Assembly (NCBI GenBank): GCA_029216955.1
Contig: JANAVB010003400.1
Span: 10,949,654 to 11,013,653 of the forward strand
Direction of reading: 5' to 3'
DNA: 64,000 bases
Source: Iris pallida
Taxonomy: Eukaryota; Streptophyta; Magnoliopsida; Asparagales; Iridaceae
In this document: positions 32,857 to 44,933 of the stretch, one piece after another
Layout: every line of letters starts with the position of its first letter
How positions within the stretch are numbered: the first letter of the stretch is position 1
The notes under the pieces: model-generated
Told to the model about the DNA's origin: nothing
The model's input: the letters and a program-made list of their open reading frames with translations, nothing else
Databases searched by the model: none
Position numbers and translations under genes: made by a program

Positions 32857-35622
32857 TGTCACGACCCGCACCCATTTTTCAGGATGTGACTGCGTGGATA
32901 AGTCTCGCCTACGCCGCGTTCTCTGCGGAAGAACGATGTCTAGACCTCAATGATCAAAGTCACAATATTTGCTCATAACTAATTTTGTTTGCTCATTCAC
33001 AATAAGTAAATCATTTACAACTTCCAAGATTATATTTAATTGAAATACAGTATCTCACAAAATAGAAAACAACTAATTAATCAACTCATCTATCTAACTA
33101 GTCTCTAGGATTGGTCTTCAAAATATGTCAATATCCTTCCCAAGGATCCAATGCATAGCAAGCGACTAATCTGAAAAATAAGTTTCCAGTCAGGAATTGA
33201 GCAAGTCACCGTAACACTACATGGTATAATATACAAGAATGCAGAATAACAGTAAAAAAAAGATAAATATAACATGATACAAAGAGTACCACTATATCTT
33301 GAAAATAGTTTGAGAGTACAACTATGACATGGAACAGTTGAAGGCACAACTAAAACACGAAAACAATATGAAAGCACAACTAATATAAGACAAACCACTG
33401 GAAAATATGACAACACGAATCAAGTCACGTGTATTGTGTGTCTAGAATACAAGTGTTCCGCATGTGGACGGGTTAGAACATCTGGCAGTCGGTACGTACG
33501 GTGCAACGACGGTTACTAACATTGACATTAGGAAAAACTTGTACATTGCGTATACCACATGCATACTAGTTGTATCCCCCTCCCGACTCTCTTCACAAGT
33601 AAACATGATCACTTTAACATTAACTTTAAACTTGAACATTGAATAATAAACATTGTACTTGGAGCATTGAACATTGACAAAACTTATTAGGTGATCATGT
33701 ATGATGATAATAGGTATAACTCTCGTGCATCAAAATAGAAAAGGTAAACCAACAATGTCAAGGAATAGAACACATGCAACATAGAATAAAGGTAATGTAG
33801 GCTATAGCGATATTTGTCTTACTCCGGAAAAGGATGAAGTCGCGACTCAAGACGTTGTCTGATCTACCCCGACACATAAATTTAACAAGTTAGATTCTAC
33901 AAAAGTGGCTAAATAGGTTGATAGGTAGAAGTTCAAATTTGCAAAGAAATATAAAATATTATTAGTCACGGTCGTGATATGATATTTTAAAAGAAATTTG
34001 CATAAATAATTACTTATAGCCATTTTGGAAATTACTATATGATCTGAAAACTATATTTTTATTTAGTCAAAAACATATATCCTAGAAAGTTTATTTAGAA
34101 AATATTTATACCTATTTCAAAAGCCCAAAACTATTTATTTATATATCTCAAAACCCATATACTATATATATATATAATGCTTTTAAACCCAACCTAAATA
34201 AGTCCCTCAAATCATATATGCCCCAAAATAACTAATAATTCCAAATAAAACATTAGGGCTTAAAGCCCAGTCTTAAACCTCAAAACCCAAATGAAATACT
34301 ATTTAACCAAAATCTTGTATTATGGGTTCAGCCCAATACCCAGACCTAGCAACCAAGGCCCAATGTTGAACCCATCATCCTTTTAACCCACATCAGGAAA
34401 GAGAATATGGTATTCTTAAAAGAAAAAGTGGAGAAGGAATAAGAGAAAGAAAGAGGAGGAAGGGAATGCTCACCGGAGATGCTCAAGCGCGGGGAAGAGC
34501 TCACCGACGTGGGGACTGGAGGCGCATGATGGCTTCTAAGTCTCATGGCACTGGGTGCCCGGAGCGGTCGTCGGTGGAAGCGGCACAGCAGAGCACGGGG
34601 AGATCAAGGCGCATCGTTGACCAAAAAGTCAATTGTCCCAACTTTCTGATTTGAAATCATGGACATGTCAATTTTAGCGTTATATGAACAATGGAATTGA
34701 TGCTGACGTAAAATCTCAGACAGATAAAAAGTTATTTGCAATATGGCACGAAAATCAGGTTTTATCGGTTTCCTAATTAGGACAGACTTCTAAAATAAAA
34801 ATAGAAAACAAAATATTCTAAAAATTGCTAGAAAAAATATATGATATGTATTTTTCTATCAGCTTTCCAAAACTTCAAATGATTCCCATTCCCAGTTCTC
34901 TCGAAGTTTTGAAAACACTGAAACGTGTCAGATTTCAAAAAACTGGCACTCCACAAATTTTCCAGAAAATTAGGTTCATAATTTATGAAAACAAATTTGA
35001 TATTCATAAAATATACCTCGGGACGGTTCCAATAAAAAAATGACACACGAAAAGGACGTCGGAGTTGATCGCAATCGCTCTACGAAGTTGAAAGATCTTT
35101 AAGATCAAACCACAAAGGAGGCTGGAATAATATACTAAGGTTTTTGGAAATACAATAATATATATATGAGAGAGGCAGTTAAAGGCTGCTAGGCACTGAC
35201 ATGTGGGCCCCACTGGCTTACTGGATGGCTTATTGTGCTACTGACTGTGTAAATACTTATTTTAATAGCAAAAATTCATTAAAAAAATTATTTTAACATC
35301 AAATAAATCCAAATAATTCCCATAAAAATCCAAAAAAATCCTAAAAAATTTTAAAAAAATATTTCTAGGTGTCTAGAGCCAAAATAAATAGTTCGGCCTC
35401 AAAATAACTCCGTATGATACCATAGTTAATCCCAAAAGCCTATGAAAAAATAAATTCTATAGGTTTTAATTATTTAAAAATTCCCAAAAATTCAAGAAAA
35501 ATCCAAAAAAATATTAGAAAAATTTAGAAAATATTTTTAACTCAATAGAACTTAAAGAAAAATATAGAATCAAAAATATCTTGTGACCCTGTAGAAATTT
35601 TCGGAAGCTTATAAAATAATAA

Positions 35623-35719
<97 letters not shown>

Positions 35720-35968
35720 TAAAATAATAAAAATTTTATATTCAAAAATTCTAAAAAATAATAAAATAATAAAATAAAATATCTGGGGCTATCTAGATAT
35801 TCTAGTGAGCATATGTGACCTGATATTAACATATTTCACCAATAGGCTTGGGTAGAACCCTTGCGATATCAAAATCAAAATATTGATTTAATCACTCTAT
35901 ACCTAATGATAATAAATAAAAAATATTCTCCAAAATAAAAAATAAATTCTAGGTAAGCAAATGCTGCA
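32857..35968 (-). repeat. Solo LTR G
   Basis: 3,112 bp starting TGTCACGACCCG and ending ATGCTGCA, flanked by CTTCA (32852-32856 and 35969-35973). Removing it restores a continuous gag frame in E. It shares its left end with the B LTR. AT-rich, with a long TA microsatellite (35626-35714). Short open frames inside (for example 34466-34654) match nothing I know. No gene. Confidence 0.93.
35626..35714. repeat. TA microsatellite
   Basis: About 40 TA units within solo LTR G. Confidence 0.98.
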
Positions 35969-35973
35969 CTTCA

Positions 35974-36700
35974 GATTGAGGAACTGGTCGTAGAGGACGT
36001 CTTGAACATGTACAGAAAAGAATATCTTGTTGAACAGATCATAGAACTCCTTTCACGTCTACTCAATGTCTAGTTTTCTCAACTCCGCCTTCTACCAGTG
36101 GGAAGCGTTGTCCTCTAGGAGTAAGTCTACTGCTGTCAACCATAAGTTTAATGGCAATTGTGATGCCTTTAGTAACTTTTCCATGCTGATAAGCCATGTG
36201 GATACCTTTAGTGGTCCCTCAGTACCCTTGAAAGACTTGGGCTTCATCTCGATGAAGTTTTTGATGGAGTCCTCATAAGGTTGTGGTGTTGGGGCTGGTA
36301 CCGGAACCGGAGGTGAAGGTGGGGGTCTAGCTAATAATGCCATCATGCTGTCTCAATAGCTCAGTCAGTTGCCACTGAGTCTGCATCGTGGCGTATATGA
36401 ACTAGGTAGTGGGGTTTCCATCAGCCGGTGGCGGAGGCATCTATGGTCCAGACTGAGGTGGAAACTACTGATGGAATGGTGGAGGAGGTGGTGGTACATT
36501 CCCACCTAGAGGTACTACTGTAGCCTGTCCAATTTGGCCAACTAGTGGTACTTGAGTCTGAGTGTTCTGTTGTACCATCGAAGGGGTCGTAGTAGCATGC
36601 TGTTATCCCTGCTGGTACGGAGTTATCGAAGTCTATCGTGGGACCTGCTCCTCTTGAGTGGTTGCATCACCAGATGTGATAGCAAGTGTGGAAAAACGTC
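35974..36700 (-). pseudogene. Element E gag N-terminal part
   Basis: Minus-strand gag starting in a Pro/Gln-rich region (VPLVGQIGQATVVPLGGNVP; several stops). It continues PSPPVPVPAPTPQPYEDS, then IEMKPKSFKGTEGPLKVSTW, LWLTAVDLLLEDNASHW, and KEFYDLFNKIFF to DQFLNLK, where solo LTR G interrupts it. At least five in-frame stops. The core pattern (FKGTEGP...W...EDNASHW...FYDLFNKIFF) is retrotransposon gag. No intact start found. Confidence 0.83.
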
Positions 36701-36898
36701 CGCTTTGAAGGTGCATTTTACTGGCATAAAAGTAAGGATACGTTAGGACATATTCAAGCAAGAGGTAATTCAAGCAATCAAATGAGAGTCAGAAAAGTTT
36801 GAAGTCAAATGAGGTAATAAGTTATGGATGAGATATTATTCCTATTCCTATATGCAGGCTTGCTTGGTACAGTGATGTAACCAAGCAATAATTTCGAT

Positions 36899-36916
36899 GA
36901 CTTACATGGGCCACCA
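36899..36916 (-). other. Primer-binding-site-like block of element E
   Basis: GACTTACATGGGCCACCA on the plus strand, two bases different from the B/D version and 8 nt inside the LTR. Confidence 0.5.
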
Positions 36917-36924
36917 TAAAAATA

Positions 36925-39641
36925 TGTAACGCCCCTGTCTAAAAATATATAGGACTAGACATACGAAACATGCCAACTGCATGTATATGAAGAATACTCC
37001 AATATATGGACTTCTTCGTACACACACATAAGCTGTAAATAACTAAACTACAGGCAGTCACAGATAATTATATCTCATCCACAGAACACAAGAGTAAAGA
37101 AATAGTCCAAATAAAGAAAATAAAAGAGTCAAAGATATATAGCCGGATGGAGACAAATCCACTACCAAATAGCTATGAAAGATAGTCTAAGATAACTGGA
37201 GTTTGACCTCCTAAAATAAAATAAAATAAAATAAAAGATGACCACTACAAATGTAGCAAATCATGACTACTAAGCAAACCACTATATCTCGGTAGGTGAG
37301 ACCTCATCAACTGAAAAAGAAGGATCTAGTGCAGAGCCATACTCCTGGGAATAATTCTGTCCGTCCAAGCCTGGAGAGATAACCATGTCCTCATAGAGAC
37401 GTAACAAGATACAGAAAAAATAAGCCATACAAACTGTGAAATAAAGAATGCATGCAATAGGGTGCCTAACCAATCTACTGTGAATATGTAGTTAAGAACA
37501 AACCTCCAACGCATGGGCACTCTGGCTACAGTAGGATTGGCATAGTTTCCAAATGGGCACCATGGGCCTACGTTCGTAATACTCCGTGAACATCAGAGGG
37601 AATCAGTAATAGTAGGGGTATTCTTACCTGCGTCTCCGGCGGAGCTCACAGGTTATAGTGGATAAGTGCATACGTGGCCCATACGTCATGAACTGTTCTT
37701 CCTACCCCATGCCTATCTATGTCATCTCCATAGCACATATGAACCTCTAATAAATGCCAATTCTACTAATCATGCGAAATTCTGTTAGCAGTTATTTTTA
37801 GCCATCGCACGTCTCAAACGTATCGGTGGCCAGTCGACTACGCGAGTCCGTGTCCTACAAGTAACTCACAACTCATGATAAATCAAGTGTTAAGGCCATA
37901 TGAGTTATACCAATACTTTACTCAATAGGGTGGTTATCTAGTACTAAGTCATCATACAGAAAATAAACACAAGCAATAAAATGACCAATGTAGTCGCTCC
38001 CACCCAGTATGACTTGGATGCACAGTGTGATAGAAACATGTAAACAGTAAATAACTAAAAGATGTAATATGGTAATAAAGTAATAAACAGTAAATAGAGG
38101 CAAGATATCTTGTCTGGAGGTGGTTTGCCAAAAATGACAATGTCCAGTAACTTAGATCATAAGAAATTAAGAGCAGTGAAAGTCAACCCCCTCAAACGTC
38201 ATTGGATGCTGAAATAAATAACACGAACATTTTCGGCATATAATCCTAGAGTCTCTAAATTTGTTGGACCCGCTTTGCACTGAAAATATCATCGGATGCT
38301 GAAATAGAGGAAAGGTATCTTGCCTAGAAGTGGTGTGCAGAAAATGATAATGTCCACCATTGGACCCGCTTTGCACCGAAAAGTGTACCAAATCCTACAG
38401 TCTCTAAAGTCATCAAGTTATATGTCTATGAGTCCAGTTTGACGATACAAACTCAACCGTATGTCCAAAGTTGGATTCCGGTAAGCCATGCACATTTTTG
38501 CCCGTTGGATTGGGTCGTGGGCCTACCAAAATAGCATTCCATTCGACCTTATCAAAATCGGACCAAACTTGGTTCATAGGACCAAAAAATGACACGAGTC
38601 TAGTGGCTCAAGTTTCATCTCGAGATGATGAACATGCACGAAGTTTGTGGACTAGTTTGAAAAGGGGCCGAGATGGGGTATCTCGATCGAACGCGTCGAT
38701 TTCGTCGCACAAACACAACGAAATCGAGTTTCGTCGAATCCCACATGTCCATGAAGTTGATATGCACCTTTTTATGCTTTCGCTTCGCGTCCACGTCGCC
38801 CGATTTGTCGGAATGAACGTCGTATTGGGAAATTTTCTAATTTTTTGTTTGTTTTTTGAAATATATTTTTCTTAGTTTTGGGAAACGAATTTTGTAACCT
38901 TCAGTAGATGAAAACAGAAACTGTAAAAAGTGTTTTAAAGCACTATATGTTGTCTATAAGTCCTTTCAAATCAATTTTTAAAACTCGTGATACATTGGTC
39001 GCAAAGTGGCGTCGGACAGGGGTACTTGGGCTACCTATAAACTATTTTCAAAATAGTTTTTCCATGATGTTCCCATCGATTTTCTGGATCGATGGATCGA
39101 CTACACTCAAAACTAATTATGGGAATTTTGAGAGGGTCGGGTAGGCTCTCTAAAGGAGTTTACAAAACTGAAAATGATCTAGTATATAAGAAGTAGTTTG
39201 ATTGGAAATAGGGATACCTCGCTGGCGGATGAAACAAGACAGCGTTCTGACCCGGTCGTGCGCGGGTGTACTGGAGATGCTGTGGCGATCACCAACGGTA
39301 TGCAGGCGGCTGGAGATGCGCATGGGATGTCGCACAGGGTCGGGGTTGAGGAAATGGGTTAAAGAAATATTGGGTTTACGAGTGGACGATCCCAAGAAAG
39401 TTTGATAACTCATTTGTATATACGAGTATTAAAGCTGACTTTTTATCGGTTTGGAATTAGATTTTCATTGGGTTTTAATCCGAATCTCGAAGAGAATCCT
39501 AAGTAGACGTATCGAGGATTTGATTTGAATCAAATTTGTTCAAATCTGATTTTAAGTGGGTTCAAAAATCTCTTGTTTTCGACCCTTTCCGCAGGGTGTA
39601 ATTGAGTAGTTGATCTCACGAGATTTTAAAATCTTGTGAGT

Positions 39642-39729
<88 letters not shown>
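36925..39729 (-). repeat. 5' LTR of element E, right end cut at 39730
   Basis: Starts TGTAACGCCCCTG, fitting the other LTR inner ends. Contains a duplicated segment (TTGGACCCGCTTTGCAC and TCGGATGCTGAAATA-type, about 38105-38400) and ends in a TA run. At 39730 the sequence changes to CACTACAAGAAAA; the rest of the LTR was not found in the window. Open frames here (38471-38875, 39202-39405) match nothing I recognise. Confidence 0.65.
39641..39729. repeat. TA microsatellite at the end of the E LTR
   Basis: About 43 TA units, directly next to the CACTACAAG terminus. Confidence 0.98.
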
Positions 39730-39732
<3 letters not shown>

Positions 39733-39799
39733 TACAAGAAAATTATCATTTTATAACACTTGCAAAAAAGAAGAAGTTATTATAACAGTTTATATATAA

Positions 39800-40146
39800 G
39801 GCTGTGTTTGATTGGGCTTTCTTTCCATGAAAAATATTTCCATCACAAATTTTCCACCAATTATAGTGTTTGATAGCTTATATTTTTCATGGAATTATTT
39901 TCCAAAAAATATCATTTTTCATATTTTCTTCTAAAATGGTGGAAAATAAAACTTGCCCAACCCATAAGAAAATATCATTTTTCATGGAAAATAACCATTT
40001 TCCGAGGAAAATAATGACAATCAAACACCCAAATTAAATTTTCCATGCAAAATTTTTAAATTTCCATGAAATTTTTTCCTAGAAAAATAATTCCATGAAT
40101 TGATTTCTTTTCAACCTATTTTCCACCTTGCAATCAAACACACCCA
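39800..40146. mobile_element. MITE with GGSTGTGTTTGATTG ends
   Basis: Left end GGCTGTGTTTGATTG, right end reverse-complement of GGGTGTGTTTGATTG, about 347 bp, flanked by TAA (39797-39799, 40147-40149). Interior is AT-rich with complementary GAAAAATATTTCC / TTTTCATGGAAA-type stretches. A TAA duplication suggests the PIF/Harbinger (Tourist) type; not certain. Confidence 0.6.
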
Positions 40147-40559
40147 TAAGTGTTTCAAAATTTCAGGAACACCCATAAATACGACGGTTTGGAAAAAAAT
40201 TTGGTCTATTATAATACTTTCTTCGTATAAGCGTAATAAATTGTTCATACATTTATAATGCTTTTATACATGAGCGTAACAAAAAGTAGGAAAAAAACCT
40301 ATTTCCCCAACCCACAACCCGCTCACTTTTCTACTTTTCCCCGATAGAAAAAAAAACTCGCGCTCTTTCCCCCATCAGAAAAAAAATACTAACCCCTTCT
40401 TCTTCCTCCAAATTCACAAGCCAAGGCATAGTCCTCGGCTCCTCCTCATCATCTTCTTCCTCTTTGTCTCCCGCTAGCTCCGTCAACTCATGTCTCCTCA
40501 ATACCCCCACAAACCCTAACCCTAGCCCTAAACCAAAACCCTATCCCCGAGCCCCAAAC

Positions 40560-40917
40560 CCCCCTCTGATCCCGACTACGTTGTTGCCGAATCGTTCTAA
40601 CTGTTCCTCTCTGCCGACCTGAGGGAGGAGGCGGTGGATATCCCATTGAGGCTGCTTACGAACGTGGCCAGGGAGTGAGAAGTTTAGAAGGACCCGGATG
40701 GAGAATCTGAAGATCAAGGAGGCGATCGGGGGCGCCGAGAGGTGGGTGGGGATGTTGGAGAGCATCAGGTTTAGGTTTGGGCAAGAGAAGGGGGAGGTCT
40801 GGGCGACGATTGGGGTGCCAATGAAGGAAATGGTTTTCAAAATCAAGAAGGCGGCGACGATGCTGGAGAGATGGAAGGACAAGGTTTCGAAGGGCAAAGA
40901 TGGAGCAGATGTGGCAG
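40560..40917 (+). pseudogene. PUB-domain gene fragment, PUX2-like, exon part 1
   Basis: Coding-like on the plus strand: DYVVAESF then a stop, LFLSADLREEAVDIPLRLLT, then after a stop and frame change EKFRRTRMENLKIKEAIGGA, ERWVGMLESIRFRFGQEKGE, VWATIGVPMKEM and IKKAATMLERWKD. This pattern (an NVARE helix, FRRxRMxNxKIKEA, GGxERxVxMLES-F) is that of a PUB domain, which in plants occurs in UBX-domain proteins such as PUX2. The assignment is from memory of the family. The ATG at 40698 is internal. The fragment is interrupted at 40917 by element H and resumes at 56258. It is broken and probably transposon cargo. Confidence 0.5.
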
Positions 40918-41429
40918 TAATACGACCCCTTCTCCAGGTCCAGTGATTGAATGAGGACGAGGTGAATGATGCATTATCAGATGAACAAAAGAAATGGAAA
41001 AGACATTAACCAAGGAGAATCAAAGCTTTATTGGATATAAATGCAGTTAATACAAGAAGAAGATGACAAAAAGCTAATAGTAGTAAGTTTATCAATTCAT
41101 TCTCCAGGTGATGGACTGTTGCTCCTTTCCTTTCTATTTATAGTCTTCATACATTATTCCCTCATCTAATTGATTAATCTAAATGATTAATGAGCTGTTA
41201 ATCTCTGCAGGAATAATGAGCTGGCTGATTGTAACAAAAATAGCTGACCTGGCTAATTGGGAAGAACATGGCTGATGTGGCTAACTGCTAACACCTGGCT
41301 AATTGGGAAGAACATGGCTGATGTAGCTAACTGCTAACTGAATACAAAGTAAAGTAATAGAGGGGAATTACCTGCTGCTACTGTCTATTCCTACTGCAGA
41401 ATTAAAGTGACTTAAGCTGGGCTTTATCA
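40918..41429 (-). repeat. 3' LTR of element H
   Basis: 512 bp. Begins TAATACGACC (TG mutated to TA) and ends GGCTTTATCA. It carries a 45-bp tandem duplication (GCTAATTGGGAAGAACATGG-containing) absent from the other LTR, which accounts for the length difference. Confidence 0.95.
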
Positions 41430-41446
41430 ATACCCTACCCTTATTT
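41430..41446 (-). other. Polypurine tract of element H
   Basis: Minus-strand AATAAGGGTAGGGTAT next to the LTR. Confidence 0.65.
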
Positions 41447-41764
41447 TGACCTTGTCTCAAGGTCAAAGTGAGGATATGATTTAATAAACTTCTCGTAAGG
41501 TACCCATACAGCATCTTCTGGCCTTCCATCCTTCCACTGGACTTGCAAATCAACTGCAGCCTTGTTGTGCCTTTGCACCAATCTCCTGTCCAAAATCCAA
41601 TCTGGTTCAAGCAGTAGTTCTTCCATCTGGGTTGGGTTTTCTTTTTGCCAATTTGATTTAGCCCCTAGCTTCTTTTTGAGTTGGGAGACATGGAACACAG
41701 GATGGATTAGAGCTTCATCTGGAAGTTGTAATTTGTAAGCAACTGATCCAATCCTTGCTATCAC
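41441..41764 (-). pseudogene. Element H integrase C-terminus and chromodomain
   Basis: ARIGSVAYKLQLPDEALIHP then VFHVSQLKKKLG is the conserved end of Ty3/gypsy integrase. A chromodomain-like module follows (ILDRRLVQRHNKAAVDLQVQ, WKDGRPEDAVWVPYEKF). It ends at a natural stop after ETRSK. An in-frame TAA at 41837 separates it from the core. Confidence 0.88.
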
Positions 41765-41836
41765 TTGATATGGCCCATAGTATTTGGGTGATAGCTTCTG
41801 TGGCTTCCTCTGAGCTACAGATATTTGCCTGTAAGG

Positions 41837-42481
41837 TTATAGTTTGAGGTAAACCCAATCACCTACCTCGAACTCCCTATCAGTCCTGTGTGAGTTGGCC
41901 AACTTCTTCATTCTATCTTGAGATAGCAGTAGATTATCCTTCAGTAATTGTAGGGCATTGTCCCTGGATAACAAAGCTGTGGCAACCTCCTTATCTTGTG
42001 GATGATCTGGTACATAAGTAAGGAGGTGAGGAGGGGCCCTGCCATAGACAGCTTCATAGGGGGTTACCTTAGATGAGGTGTGCCAGTTGGTGTTGAACCA
42101 ATATTCTGCCCAAGGAAGATGTGCACTCCATTCCTTTGGTTTGTGACTGCAAAAGCATCTGAGATAGCCCTCTATGCACCTATTGGTAACCTCAGTTTGA
42201 CCATCTGTTTGAGGGTGGTAAGCTGTACCGTATTTGAGTGTAGTACCCTGTAATTTGAAGAACTCTCTCCAGAACTGACTTGTGAAAATTGGATCCCTAT
42301 CTGTCACAATAGACTTGGGCATTCCATGAAGTTTGAAGACTCCTACAAAGATTTGTGCCACAGTAGCTGATGTATAAGGGTGTTTCAAGGCAAATAAATG
42401 AGCATATTTTGTTAACCTATCTACTACTACCATGATGGTAGTTCTGTGGTGACTGAGAGATAATCCCTCTATGAAGTCCAT
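41837..42481 (-). pseudogene. Element H integrase core
   Basis: Starts MDFIEGLSLSHHRTTIMVVV. Catalytic residues present: Asp (VVVDRLTKYAHL), Asp (SIVTDRDPIFTSQFW) and Glu (PQTDGQTEVTNRC). Ends EVGDWVYLKL before a stop at 41837-41839. Core looks catalytically intact but lies in a broken frame. Confidence 0.92.
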
Positions 42482-42547
42482 AGAGATGTCTTCCCAGATT
42501 TGCTCTGGAATTGGTAAGGGTTGTAACAGACCTGCTGGAGTGATGTT

Positions 42548-43174
42548 TTACCCTTTGTTTCTTTGGCAAACTTCACACTCTTGCACATAAGTCTTCACAG
42601 ATTTCTTCATTCCTGACCAGTAACAGACCTTCTTGAGCCTCTGTAGTGTCTTCAAATACCCAGAGTGCCCAGCTTGGAGTAGATCATGGTGTTCCTTGAG
42701 CATTAAAGGAACAAAATCTGAGCTTGGGTCAATGAGTAACCTGTTTTTGTAGTAGAGGAGGCCATTGTGCTTAGTGTATTTTTCTGAATTTAACAGTCCT
42801 TTTTCCCCTTTTTCCTGCATTTGAGAGTAAAAGGGTGAATTGGCTTGTTGATTTTTGAACTGTTGTATCCAGTCAGCTTGAACCACAGAGATAGCAGCCC
42901 AGGTTATTTCCTCCCTTCTTGATAAACTGTCAGCTGCCTGATTTTCTCCTCCCTTCTTGTATTCCACTCTATAGTTGTACCCATGTAATTTCATCACCCA
43001 TTTATACTGTGCTTCAGTGTATACTCTCTGCTCTAACATGTATTTGAGTGGTTTATGATCAGTTTTGATAACAAACTGCCTGCCCCATAGGTACTGTCCC
43101 CATTTCTTTATAGCTAACAGAATAGCCAGCATTTCTCTTTCATATATGGAGAGTAACAGTGACCTGCCCTTCAA
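42548..43174 (-). pseudogene. Element H RNase H end and integrase zinc finger
   Basis: RNase H C-terminal half (YEREMLAILLAIKKWGQYLW, FVIKTDHKPLKYMLEQ, ADSLSRREE) followed by an HHCC finger (HHDLLQAGHSGYLKTLQRL; CEVCQRNKG). The start is in a different frame from the RT segment because of a 1-nt change in the C7 run at 43203-43209. Ends at TAA (42548-42550), after which the frame leads into the integrase core. Confidence 0.92.
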
Positions 43175-44309
43175 CTGTTGACTGAGATAGGATAGAGGTC
43201 TTCCCCCCCTGCATTAAGACAACCCCTATGCCACTCCCAGAAGCATCACACTCCAAAGTAAATTCTTTATCAAATTTTGGCATAGCTAAGACAGGGGGTT
43301 GGGTTAGAGTTACCTTTAATTTCTCAAAAGCAGCTTGTGCCTTGTCATTCCACAGGAATGAATTCTTCTTAAGAAGCTGGGTAAGTGGTCCTGCTATGGA
43401 GCCATAGCCTTGTATGAACCTCCTATAGTAACCAGTGAGGCCTAGGAAGCCTCTCAACTCTTTAAGGGTCTTGGGTGTTGGCCAGTCCACCACTGCCTTG
43501 ACTTTGTCCCAGTCAACTTCTATCCCTCCTTCTGAAATTTTGTGGCCTAAGTAACCAATCTGAGACTTGTTGAAGGAGCATTTACTCCTTTTTAGCTTCA
43601 ACTGATGTTCTTCCAGTTTCATGAATACCCTCTCTAAATGTAAAAGGTGTTTTGTATAGTTGCTGCTGTATACTAAAATTTCATCAAAAAACACTAGTAC
43701 AAACTTCCTTAGGAACCCTTTAAAAATGTCATTCATCATTGCTTGGAATGTTGAGGGAGCATTAGTAAGCCCAAAGGGCGTTACCAAGAATTCATAGTGA
43801 CCCTCATGGGTCCTAAAAGCTGTCTTGTGAACATCACCTTCATGCATCCTTACTTGATGATAACCTGCTCTCAAATCTAGTTTAGAAAAACATTTTGCAC
43901 CATGTAGTTCATCAAATAATTCTTCAACTAGGGGAATTGGGAACCTGTCTTTGATTGTGTACTGATTTAAGCTTCTATAATCAATACACATCCTCCATGT
44001 GCCATCAGATTTTTTTACTAAAATAACTAGAGAAGAATATGAGCTTGTGCTAGGTCTAATCACTCCAGTTTCTAGCATTTCATGTACCTGTTTTTTAATC
44101 TCATTTTTATGGAGAAATGGATGCCTATAAGGTCTGCTGCATACTGGATTAGCCCCATGAATTAATGGAATCTTATGATCATAAGATCTCCTTGGAGGAA
44201 GACCTGTAGGTTCTGAAAACAAGTGCTGATATTTCTCCAATAGCTCCTTTAAGTCACCCTTGGTGTCTTCCTGTTCTGCTTCATGTGAACTCTCCTGCCA
44301 AGTGCACAT
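43140..44309 (-). pseudogene. Element H reverse transcriptase
   Basis: Protease-RT linker, then RT with LVILVKKSDGTWRMCIDYRS, KLDLRAGYHQVRMHEGD, VTPFGLTNAPSTFQAMMND. The active site reads VFFDEILVYSS: the second catalytic Asp is Glu, which should cripple the enzyme. After the thumb region (YLGHKISEGGIEVDWDKVKA) RNase H begins (FTLECDASGSGIGVVLMQGG). The frame is then lost at a run of seven C (43203-43209 on the plus strand) and the real sequence continues in another frame. Confidence 0.93.
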
Positions 44310-44546
44310 TTGAATGACAAAGAATTATGGCTTTTGCCTGAGGTCTCTGAACTATAGCTCACTGATCTGCTTACTTGTGGGCTTCATTCCTTGAAATTTT
44401 TGTTCAGTTCCTTGATATGTGAATATCATGGTGAGATCCTGGAAATTCCACATGATAGTCCCAAGGGTGCTAAGCCAATTGGCCCCCAACACAATTTGAC
44501 ACCCTGTAATTGGTAGTGGCAGTAAATCAGTAGTGACCCTTGTACC

Positions 44547-44933
44547 TTAGCATTCAATGATGACTTCTTTGCACAGGCCCTTGCTAGTGAGCTTATCCCC
44601 ATTTGCAACCAAGACTTCAAAAGCATTCCCATGAGATAAAGGAATCTGGAACCTCTTACTGAAAGTAGTATCAATGAAGCTATGTGTGGACCCTGAGTCA
44701 ATCAAAATGATAACAGGTTTGCCTTTAACTGTCCCTCTCATCTTCATGGTGGATTGATGCAGTGATCCAGAAAGGGCCTGTAGAGATATTTCAAACAAAC
44801 TCTGAGAATTGCCATCAAGGGTCCCTCTGTCCTCTGGAACTGCCATTGGATCAGTTGTCTCAACAGGATCTTCATCTTCATCTGCTACCAACATGAACAG
44901 TCTCTTGTCTTTGCATTTATGCCCCTGGACCAT
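44547..44933 (-). pseudogene. Element H protease
   Basis: Linker with acidic DEDEDPVETTD, then retropepsin: GTVKGKPVIILIDSGSTHSF with the active-site Asp, KRFQIPLSHGNAFEVLVANG, ending at TAA 44547. The same frame continues past the stop (GCQIVLGANWLSTLG), so one base change separates it from RT. The start is in a different frame from the zinc-knuckle part of gag (44885-45175). Confidence 0.9.

Noticed and set aside
34466..34654. Short plus-strand ORF in solo LTR G
   Set aside because: No homology recognised and it lies wholly inside a non-coding LTR.
35626..35714. TA run as a promoter or origin
   Set aside because: A pure microsatellite with no other supporting signal; a similar run occurs at 39641-39729.
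32857..35968. Treating this as the LTR belonging to the neighbouring gag
   Set aside because: It has its own CTTCA target duplication and interrupts the gag frame, so it is a separate solo LTR insertion.
38471..38875. 134-residue ORF in the E LTR
   Set aside because: No domain, antisense to the element and inside LTR sequence.
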